64,000 bases of DNA from Octadecabacter arcticus 238 (GTDB lineage: Bacteria; Pseudomonadota; Alphaproteobacteria; Rhodobacterales; Rhodobacteraceae): NCBI RefSeq assembly GCF_000155735.2, contig NC_020908.1, positions 315,001-379,000 of the forward strand, given 5' to 3'. The notes beneath the pieces were generated by a model, which did no database searches, had not been told where the DNA came from, and saw only the letters and a program-made list of their open reading frames with translations. Made by a program: the position numbers and the translations under genes. Shown piece after piece: positions 57,891-64,000 of the stretch. How positions within the stretch are numbered: the first letter of the stretch is position 1; each line of letters starts with the position of its first letter.

Positions 57891-58588
57891 ACACGCCCGC
57901 CTTTCGAAACTGGCAATCCGTCCAAGAAGAAGTCTTGCGGCGCATCCACGCGCGCGAATGGAAACCGGGCGATTTGATACCGAATGAAGCTGATTTGGCG
58001 CTGGAATTTGGCTGCGCACGGACAACTGTGAACCGCGCCCTGCGTGCGCTTGCGGACGCAGGTCTGTTAGATCGCCGACGCAAGGCTGGCACGCGCGTCG
58101 CGGCCCAGCCCGTGGCCAAGGCGACGCTGGATATCGCTGTGATCCGCAAAGAGGTCGAAGCGCGCGGGCAGTCCTATGGCTATCATCTGATTGCGCGTGC
58201 CATCGCAGTTCCGCCAGTGGCCATAAGCGCTGCGATGCGCACAAATCCCGACAGCAATTTACTGCATATCCTTGCCTTGCATCTGGCTGACTCTGCACCT
58301 TATGCGCTTGAAGATCGCTGGATCAATTCGACCGTCGTGCCGGATGCGCTGGATCAGGGATTTCAAAGCGTCAGCGCGAACGAATGGCTGCTCATGCATG
58401 CGCCGTATACCCATGGCGACATTGCGTTTTCCGCACAGGCTGCGTCAAGCGCCGACGCGCAAAGCCTTGGGTGCGCCGAACACAGTGCGCTGTTTGCGAT
58501 TGATCGGCTGACATGGGACAAGGGCGTGTCCGTGACCAAAGTGCGCCTGTTATTTAGTCCGGGTTATCAGGTGCGAACAATTCTTTGA
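57887..58588 (+). CDS. hutC: Histidine utilisation repressor HutC (GntR family)
   Basis: The 233-residue repressor has the GntR winged helix (EVLRRIHAREWKPGDLIPNE, LALEFGCARTTVNRALRALA) and a UTRA effector domain from about residue 90 with LALHLADSAPYALEDRWINS. It should bind the operator between hutI and hutF and respond to urocanate. The start is fixed by the ATGA overlap with hutF (57887-57890). It ends the plus-strand hut unit. Confidence 0.92.
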   Translation: MNTPAFRNWQSVQEEVLRRIHAREWKPGDLIPNEADLALEFGCARTTVNRALRALADAGLLDRRRKAGTRVAAQPVAKATLDIAVIRKEVEARGQSYGYHLIARAIAVPPVAISAAMRTNPDSNLLHILALHLADSAPYALEDRWINSTVVPDALDQGFQSVSANEWLLMHAPYTHGDIAFSAQAASSADAQSLGCAEHSALFAIDRLTWDKGVSVTKVRLLFSPGYQVRTIL

Positions 58589-59076
58589 GGCCTTTCAAGT
58601 GGTGGAAAAGCGTTCGATCCTTTTACACACCTCCACTGCAGTGACGTCAAAGGGCAGCATGTCTCGCACCCGCCGCGCGCCTTTGTGACAAGCGTTTGCA
58701 CCATTTTCCCTTGTCCACTTTACGCAGGGCTGTGGGTCGTTTTGGTTCAGTTGGTATCGCATCGCGGACGGGGTCAAGGGAATTGAAGTCAAGCACACGC
58801 GCGGGCGGGTCACTTGTGATATTTGGTCCTGACTGTCCGGGTTGCTTAGGAAACAGGCATAACATTGTGCAAAATTTGACATTCCGACAAAATATGCGGG
58901 GAAAAGTAAGTCCAACCATCCGGTGGCGATAGGGCCACTCTTAAGAAATGAATTGACGTGGCGTCGCTAAGATTCCTACGCTGACGGCGCGAAAAGCACG
59001 TCCCGCACTTGCGGGATCAAACAATAAAGCTGCCCGAACCAATCTGGGCAGCACTCCAACCAACAGGGGAATCCTT
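58589..59076. other. Non-coding gap with two leader hairpins before tauA
   Basis: No convincing gene lies in these 488 nt; frames on either strand lack start signals and family resemblance. Two strong hairpins precede tauA: tcccgc/gcggga at 59001-59016 and gctgccc/gggcagc at 59029-59052. The second ends 24 nt before the ATG. They may stabilise or control the tauA mRNA. Confidence 0.55.
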
Positions 59077-60078
59077 ATGTTCAAGAAAACAACTTGCGCC
59101 ATCGTCCTAAGCGCTGTCGCTGCATTGAGCGGCACGACCGCAATCGCGGACGGCCATGCCATCACAGTCGGTTACTTCCTTGAGTGGCCAATGCCATTCC
59201 AGTTTGCGAAAGTGAACGGTACATACGAAGAAGCGCTCGGCATGGAAGTTAACTGGGTCAGCTTCGACACTGGTACTGCGATGTCCGCTGCTATGGCATC
59301 CGGCGACGTTCAGCTGTCCGTCAGTCAAGGTGTTCCACCGTTCGTCGTAGCAACATCCGCGGGTCAGGACCTTCAGATGCTCGACGTTGCTGTGTCCTAT
59401 GCAGACAACGATAACTGTGTCGTGCGCTCTGATCTGGAAATTACCGCGATGACTGTCGCCGATCTGGCTGGCTCCAAGGTCGCTGTTCCACTTGGCACGG
59501 CTGCGCATTACGGCTTCCTGCGCCAGATGGACCACTTCGGCGTTGATGTGGCGTCTCTTGACGTTGTCGACATGTCCCCACCAGACGGTGCGGCGGCACT
59601 TGCACAGGGTTCCATCGACATGATGTGTGGTTGGGGCGGTTCGCTGCGTCGCGCACTGGAAAGCGGCAATACGCTGATGACGGGCGATGAGAAAACCGCA
59701 CTTGGTATTCTCGTGTTTGACGTAACGTCCGCACCTACAGCTTGGGTTGCTGAGAACGAACAGACTGTTGCCAAGTTCCTTGCTGTGACGGCTGAAGCCA
59801 ACGCAATGTGGAACGCGGGCGACATGACGGACGAAATGCTGCCTGTCATCGCGCAAGACGCTGGCATGGACGTTGACGCGACAACCGCAACCATGGCGAC
59901 ATTCGTGTTCCCATCCGTTGACGAACAGCTGGGTGCAGCATGGCTCGGTGCGTCTGCACCTGCCTACCTCAAAGGTGTGGCTGACGTCTTTGTCGAAGCT
60001 GGCTCCATCGACGGTGCGCTCGACTCCTACGAAGACGCGATCAACACAGGTCCATTGGCTGCGGCCAACGACATGTAG
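59077..60078 (+). CDS. tauA: Taurine-type ABC transporter substrate-binding protein
   Basis: The 333-residue periplasmic receptor begins with a signal peptide (TTCAIVLSAVAALSGTTAIA), followed by HAITVGYFLEWPMPFQFAKV. Its SsuA/NMT1-type fold and the MASGDVQLSVSQGVPPFVVA segment match TauA proteins of Rhodobacterales. Taurine specificity is inferred from the family and the following tauB and tauC; another sulfonate is possible. No taurine-degradation genes are in the window. An aggggaa site precedes the ATG. Confidence 0.85.
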   Translation: MFKKTTCAIVLSAVAALSGTTAIADGHAITVGYFLEWPMPFQFAKVNGTYEEALGMEVNWVSFDTGTAMSAAMASGDVQLSVSQGVPPFVVATSAGQDLQMLDVAVSYADNDNCVVRSDLEITAMTVADLAGSKVAVPLGTAAHYGFLRQMDHFGVDVASLDVVDMSPPDGAAALAQGSIDMMCGWGGSLRRALESGNTLMTGDEKTALGILVFDVTSAPTAWVAENEQTVAKFLAVTAEANAMWNAGDMTDEMLPVIAQDAGMDVDATTATMATFVFPSVDEQLGAAWLGASAPAYLKGVADVFVEAGSIDGALDSYEDAINTGPLAAANDM

Positions 60079-60089
60079 ACCTTACGACG

Positions 60090-60122
60090 CGGGGGCTCGG
60101 TGCAGAACGCGCCGGGCCCCCG
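60090..60122 (+). terminator. Intercistronic hairpin between tauA and tauB
   Basis: An 11-bp stem (60090-60100 with 60112-60122, one G-T pair, 11-nt loop) follows the tauA stop by 11 nt, with only a short T stretch after it. Such hairpins after binding-protein genes usually stabilise the upstream mRNA and reduce downstream transcription, giving excess receptor. Confidence 0.7.
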
Positions 60123-60205
60123 TTTCTATGACGACACCATTCAGATACCGGCCCATCAGAGCGCTGGACTGGCACATACTGCGCATACGCGCACGGGGGA
60201 CCACA

Positions 60206-61018
60206 ATGACCGTGACTGGACTAACAATCGACAATCTTTCGATGCGCTTTGAATTGCCCAATGGCGGGCATGTCCAAGCGCTTGAGGGTATTTCACTTGA
60301 CCTCAAAGAAGGTGAACTGCTCAGCGTGCTTGGTCCATCGGGGTGCGGTAAGACGACATTGCTCAATATCGTGGCAGGCTTTTTGGCGCAAACTGACGGT
60401 AAACTGGTCCTGAATGGTAACGAAATCAATGGCCCAAGTGCCGAACGCGGCATGGTCTTTCAGGCAGGCGCGTTGTTTGAATGGATGTCGGTGCGCGATA
60501 ATGTGAGCTTTGGTCCGCGCATGGCTGGACGGAAAAAAGCCGACTACATGGGCAATGTTGATCACCTGTTGGAGATCGTCGGCCTGCAAGATTTCAAAGA
60601 AAAGATGGTCTATGAATTGTCCGGCGGGATGCAACAGCGTGTGGCCTTGGCTCGCTGTTTGGCAAATGATCCGGATGTCATATTGATGGACGAACCGCTG
60701 GGCGCGCTGGATGCGCTGACCCGCGAAAAAATGCAAAGCCTCGTGCTTAAGCTGTGGAAAGAAACCGGCAAGACCATCATCCTCATCACCCACTCCGTTG
60801 AGGAAGCGCTGTTGCTGGGCGAACGCCTGATCGTGATGGCCCCGCGTCCGGGCCGTATCCACAAGGAATACCGCCTGCCGTTCGCTGATCTGGGCGTCGG
60901 TGCTGATCTCCGAGAGGTCAAAAAGCACCCCGACTATGCCCCAACCCGTGAGGAAATCCTGAATATGATCTGGGACATGGAAGAAGAGATTATGGGCACC
61001 AAAGGGGAGGAAGTATAA
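60206..61018 (+). CDS. tauB: Taurine-type ABC transporter ATP-binding protein
   Basis: The 270-residue ATPase powers taurine uptake. Walker A is GPSGCGKTT near residue 50, the signature is ELSGGMQQRVALARCLANDP near 142, Walker B is VILMDEPLGALDALTREKMQ, and the switch histidine lies in ILITHSVEEALLLGERLIVM. ATG 60206 is preceded by ggggga and sets the N-terminus at the first strand of the domain; a longer frame upstream overlaps tauA and is spurious. tauC starts 1 nt after the stop. Confidence 0.93.
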   Translation: MTVTGLTIDNLSMRFELPNGGHVQALEGISLDLKEGELLSVLGPSGCGKTTLLNIVAGFLAQTDGKLVLNGNEINGPSAERGMVFQAGALFEWMSVRDNVSFGPRMAGRKKADYMGNVDHLLEIVGLQDFKEKMVYELSGGMQQRVALARCLANDPDVILMDEPLGALDALTREKMQSLVLKLWKETGKTIILITHSVEEALLLGERLIVMAPRPGRIHKEYRLPFADLGVGADLREVKKHPDYAPTREEILNMIWDMEEEIMGTKGEEV

Positions 61019-61019
61019 T

Positions 61020-62552
61020 ATGAGTAGCACCGTTAACCTTCTTTGTACCCGCGAACGTCTGGGTGAAATCGAGACGCAATTGCGTGCATTCAATGTTCCG
61101 GACGGTCAGGTCGTCGGCGATACATTTACATTGCCCGATGGCTGTGTGCCCGCTACGGGATGGGATACCTTCAGCTACCAGTTTTCTACTTTGGGCGCCG
61201 AACTGTGGACTGAAACCAAAACAGTTGCGGCCAGTGCGGCCAGCGCGCTTCCCTCGATCGCGATTTATGTTCTGGTCATTTTGGCCTGCATGTTTGTCTA
61301 TCGCGCGATTAAAACGCGCCTGACGCCGACTCGCGACTACACGTCTCTCAAAACTGTGACGTTTGGCGATGAAAGCGCGGTGCGCTCTGATTTCCCCGCT
61401 TCTATCCTGTCGATCATCCTGATCTTCGTGATCTGGGGCAGTTTTACCGGGTCGGCTCTGATTCCCGGCTTTTTACACCTCCCCGCGCCCTATGTCGGGG
61501 AAAGCAGCTTTACCTACACGCTTGATGATGGTGCCGGAAACCGGGATGATGCTGAGGTGTTCATTCGGGTGATCGGCGCAAGCGAGGCGTCCAGCGATAT
61601 GGTGTTTGACGAAGGCGACGGATTAGCCAAAAACGATGGCGCTGAAATCGGTGTCTACTTAAGCGACATTATCGTGTGGGACGGCAATGATGATGTCAAA
61701 CGCCGTGCAGACGGAGCGCGCATCGTGGCGATCAACGGTGAGGAATTTGACTACGATTTTGGCAATGATGAGCTTCGCCAAACCGCGCCGACGTTCAATT
61801 TGGGCTTCGCACAGGTCACGATCACGGATCGCGGATCGATCAACGTGGTGCCGGACCAAGGCTGGCAAATGCAACCGCTGTATCTGCCCGCGCCAGAAGT
61901 CGTCTGGAACCGCTTTATCGAGATCGCTAAATACGGCTACCAGAACGTCTACCTGACGGTCCACCTCGGTTTCTCGCTGTTTCGTGTTATTGTAGGCTTC
62001 ATGCTTGGTGCCGCGATTGGAATCCCGCTGGGCTACGCGATGGGCTTGTCCAACTGGTTCCGTGGCTGGTTTGACCCGATCGTGGAATTCATGCGCCCGG
62101 TTCCGCCATTGGCCCTGATCCCGCTGGTCATCATCTGGTTTGGTATCGGTGAAGTCGGCAAGATCTTCCTGCTGTTCCTCGCGGCGTTATGGATCATGGC
62201 AATCGCTGCACGGTCTGGTGTCTCTGGCGTTCGGATCACCAAAGTTCACGCCGCGTACTCGCTGGGCGCGTCGCGCTGGCAAATCCTGCGTCATGTAATC
62301 ATCCCGAACTCGCTGCCGGAAATCTTTACCGGTGCGCGGGTTGCCATGGGGGTCTGTTGGGGCACGGTTGTCGCGGCTGAACTTGTCGCCGCCGAAGAAG
62401 GCATCGGTAAGATGATCACAACGGCGTCCAAGTTCCAGAACACCGATATCATCCTGCTTGGTGTGATTATCATTGGACTGGTTGGCTTTGGCATCGACAT
62501 GTTGATGCGCTGGGCTGAACGGTCGTTGGTCCCGTGGAAGGGCAAGGGCTGA
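61020..62552 (+). CDS. tauC: Taurine-type ABC transporter permease with large inserted domain
   Basis: The 510-residue protein is nearly twice the usual TauC length (about 260-280). Residues 1-77 are an N-terminal extension, and membrane segments lie at about 78-95 and 128-147. Residues about 158-283 form an extra domain beginning ESSFTYTLDDGAGNRDDAEV, which resembles Ig/cadherin-like repeats of surface proteins. The normal permease resumes at LPAPEVVWNRFIEIAKYGYQ (289 on) and includes the ATPase-contact EAA loop HAAYSLGASRWQILRHVIIP near residue 410. LPAP occurs on both sides of the insert (154-157, 289-292). The frame is intact and directly follows tauB, so the enlarged protein is probably made. 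Confidence 0.87.
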   Translation: MSSTVNLLCTRERLGEIETQLRAFNVPDGQVVGDTFTLPDGCVPATGWDTFSYQFSTLGAELWTETKTVAASAASALPSIAIYVLVILACMFVYRAIKTRLTPTRDYTSLKTVTFGDESAVRSDFPASILSIILIFVIWGSFTGSALIPGFLHLPAPYVGESSFTYTLDDGAGNRDDAEVFIRVIGASEASSDMVFDEGDGLAKNDGAEIGVYLSDIIVWDGNDDVKRRADGARIVAINGEEFDYDFGNDELRQTAPTFNLGFAQVTITDRGSINVVPDQGWQMQPLYLPAPEVVWNRFIEIAKYGYQNVYLTVHLGFSLFRVIVGFMLGAAIGIPLGYAMGLSNWFRGWFDPIVEFMRPVPPLALIPLVIIWFGIGEVGKIFLLFLAALWIMAIAARSGVSGVRITKVHAAYSLGASRWQILRHVIIPNSLPEIFTGARVAMGVCWGTVVAAELVAAEEGIGKMITTASKFQNTDIILLGVIIIGLVGFGIDMLMRWAERSLVPWKGKG

Positions 62553-62570
62553 TCCAAGCTTCGCTTGGCG

Positions 62571-62591
62571 AAAGGTCCAGTGGACCTTTTT
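62571..62591 (+). terminator. Terminator after tauC
   Basis: The hairpin aaaggtcc/ggaccttt with a 3-nt loop is followed by a T run (62586-62592), 19 nt after the tauC stop. A small ccaagc/gcttgg hairpin lies just before it (62554-62568). This is a good rho-independent terminator. Confidence 0.8.
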
Positions 62592-62636
62592 TAGCCTTTG
62601 CGGGCCGAGCCCAGCGGTTTCGTCAAAGCGCACAAA

Positions 62637-62668
62637 AAAGAGCCGGAGCATCACTGCTCCGGCTCTTT
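62637..62668. terminator. Bidirectional terminator between tauC and the ThiY-like gene
   Basis: A 14-bp stem, aaagagccggagca / tgctccggctcttt, with a TCAC loop has an A run on one side and T run on the other, so it can stop transcripts from both sides. It lies 19 nt after the stop of the minus-strand binding-protein gene, which it serves as the main terminator. Confidence 0.88.
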
Positions 62669-62687
62669 TCACATCAAGCGTTAGGGC

Positions 62688-63683
62688 TTATTCCATCAAC
62701 GCGGCGTCTGTGATGACCGTCGTATAGGCCCCCTCAGGCGCCATCGAAATCACCGGATCAGAACCGCCAGCCAGCAGTGTCGCAACGGTGCGCTCATAGG
62801 CTTCGATGTCTAATGCACCAGTGCTACCCGCCGTCAGTTTGGCGATTTCACCCATCATACGGGCTTGGGCTGCTTCTGACTGCGCGCCGGTCTCATCGTA
62901 TTCGATGATGATCGCTGCGGCCTCATCGACGTTGGCTTCGGCGTAGCGCCAGCCTGCCATGGATGCACGTACGAAGCGGACCATTTTGTCGACGAACACT
63001 GGATCATCAAGGTTTTCTTCCAGCGCCCAAATGCCGTCTTCGAGTGTGGCAACGCCTTGGTCTTCATACTTGAACGTAATCAGCTCATCAGGGTTCACGC
63101 CTGCATCCAGAACCTGACCGTATTCGTTGTAGGTCATCGTTGAAATGCAGTCGGCTTCGCGATTCAGCAATGGATCGACGTTGAAACCCTGCTTTAAAAC
63201 AGTCACGCCGTCGTCGCCACCTTCAGTGCCTATGCCGACTTGGCTCATCCAAGACAGGAACGGATATTCGTTGCCGAAGAACCAAACGCCGATTGTCTTG
63301 CCGCGGAAATCTTCAACAGTCTCAATGCCGGTGTCTTTCCAGCAGGTCAGCATCAGGCCGGAACTTGTGAACGGCTGCGCGATGTTGACGACTGGCAAAC
63401 CCTTTTCACGGGCCGCTAATGCGGACGGCATCCAGTTGAGCATGATGTCAGCGCCCCCGCCTGCCAAAACCTGTGGCGGTGCGATATCAGGGCCGCCGGG
63501 AAGAATGGTGACATTCAGGCCTTCGTCATCGTAAAAGCCTTTCTCGAGCGCCACATAATAGCCTGCGAATTGTGCCTGTGTGACCCACTGCAATTGCAGT
63601 GATACGTCGTTGGCATGGCCGTCGGCAAATGCCGTTGTACCAAGTGAGGCAGCGAATGCTGCGATTGTCATTGTTGTCTTCAT
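62688..63683 (-). CDS. ABC transporter substrate-binding protein, NMT1/THI5-like
   Basis: The 331-residue periplasmic protein has a signal peptide (MTIAAFAASLGTTAFADGHA), followed by LQLQWVTQAQFAGYYVALEK. It also has GFYDDEGLNVTILPGGPDIA, the pattern of ThiY/RibY-type binding proteins for pyrimidine precursors or flavin-like compounds. The ligand cannot be fixed. The yeast Thi5 active-site cysteine cluster is absent, so it is a transporter receptor. It lies downstream of a permease gene on the same strand (58 nt gap) with ctggaggtc as ribosome-binding site. No TPP riboswitch is visible in the window; it would lie beyond 64000. Confidence 0.87.
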   Translation of the reverse strand: MKTTMTIAAFAASLGTTAFADGHANDVSLQLQWVTQAQFAGYYVALEKGFYDDEGLNVTILPGGPDIAPPQVLAGGGADIMLNWMPSALAAREKGLPVVNIAQPFTSSGLMLTCWKDTGIETVEDFRGKTIGVWFFGNEYPFLSWMSQVGIGTEGGDDGVTVLKQGFNVDPLLNREADCISTMTYNEYGQVLDAGVNPDELITFKYEDQGVATLEDGIWALEENLDDPVFVDKMVRFVRASMAGWRYAEANVDEAAAIIIEYDETGAQSEAAQARMMGEIAKLTAGSTGALDIEAYERTVATLLAGGSDPVISMAPEGAYTTVITDAALME

Positions 63684-63741
63684 GTTGACCTCCAGTGTCA
63701 GGTTGTGTGTCGCCCCGGTTGCGCCGAAGTCTTATTGTTCA

Positions 63742-64000
63742 TTATGAGCGTTGCGACGGATGCCAGAACGTCGCCCGTTTTTCGATCAGGGCCATGGCCC
63801 CGTAAAATGCCGACCCTGCGAGGGCGGCAACCACAATTTCAGCCCAAACCATATCCAGCGCAAGCTGGCCGACGGACGTTGAAATCCGAAATCCCATACC
63901 AACGGTCGGTGAGCCAAAGAATTCTGCAACAATCGCACCAATCAGCGCAAGCGTGGTCGCGATTTTTAAGCCGTTAAACATAAATGGCAACGCAGCAGGC
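63742..64000 (-). CDS. ABC transporter permease, C-terminal part (runs off window)
   Basis: The last ~86 residues of an inner-membrane permease are present, including LPFMFNGLKIATTLALIGAI and VAEFFGSPTVGMGFRISTSV. This is the end of a BPD_transp_1 domain of the ThiX/SsuC type. The gene continues beyond 64000 and precedes the ThiY-like receptor, so both probably belong to one transporter operon. Confidence 0.88.
   Translation of the reverse strand, partial: PAALPFMFNGLKIATTLALIGAIVAEFFGSPTVGMGFRISTSVGQLALDMVWAEIVVAALAGSAFYGAMALIEKRATFWHPSQRS

Overview
The window looks like a chromosome segment of a marine alphaproteobacterium of the Rhodobacterales (Roseobacter group). This is inferred from an alphaproteobacterial 23S/5S rRNA end, a TAXI-type TRAP transporter with a DUF1850 partner, a ureDABCEFG cluster, a hut cluster that uses the HutF (two-step) route, TauABC, and typical roseobacter gene pairings. 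The density of insertion sequences (IS30, two IS256 copies, IS200, nested IS3, IS5, plus IS3, IS110 and IS481 remnants) and of fresh pseudogenes suggests a lineage undergoing IS expansion, such as Octadecabacter. That genus-level guess is not proven by the sequence.

Layout. 1-1.9 kb: 3' part of 23S rRNA, 5S rRNA and a terminator. 2.0-2.9 kb: three fused transposase remnants. 3.3-7.4 kb: a large RTX/FG-GAP repeat protein gene split by an IS30 element that left a perfect 3-bp duplication. 7.5-8.3 kb: gene relics. 8.4-11.8 kb: TAXI TRAP transporter. 11.8-13.1 kb: YegD-like Hsp70. 13.25-17.9 kb: tandem glycine riboswitch and gcvTHP. 17.9-20.5 kb: membrane protein, methanethiol oxidase (SBP56) and a decapitated LuxR regulator. 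20.5-26.7 kb: IS256, IS200, a tadC stump, a frameshifted secreted-protein gene and an IS3 nested in another IS3.

27.0-31.8 kb: complete urease operon. 32.5-36.4 kb: copper island (cueR-copA, copZ, cytochrome c) with three CueR-type promoters. 36.7-44.3 kb: TVP38-like membrane protein, decayed Na+/H+ antiporter, Dabb protein + pabB, and an RND efflux pair. 44.3-47.3 kb: a three-gene catabolic operon (DpaL-like lyase, M24 peptidase, Asp/Glu racemase-like). 47.3-50.2 kb: an MHYT-EAL signalling gene destroyed by nonsense, deletion and IS5, followed by IS110 and IS481 stumps.

50.2-58.6 kb: histidine utilisation, hutI-H-G-U plus a Rieske oxygenase on the minus strand and hutF-hutC divergently, with a palindromic operator between. 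59.0-62.6 kb: tauABC, in which TauC carries a large extracytoplasmic insertion. 62.7-64.0 kb: a ThiY/NMT1-like binding protein and the end of its permease, running off the window.

Functionally the intact genes centre on organic nitrogen and sulfur scavenging: urea, histidine, glycine cleavage, taurine uptake and methanethiol oxidation. No phage, CRISPR or classical defence locus was seen. The most interesting new-biology candidates are the domain insertion in TauC, the Rieske oxygenase inside the hut operon, the DpaL/M24/racemase operon, and the IS-level events whose exact molecular steps can be read from the sequence.
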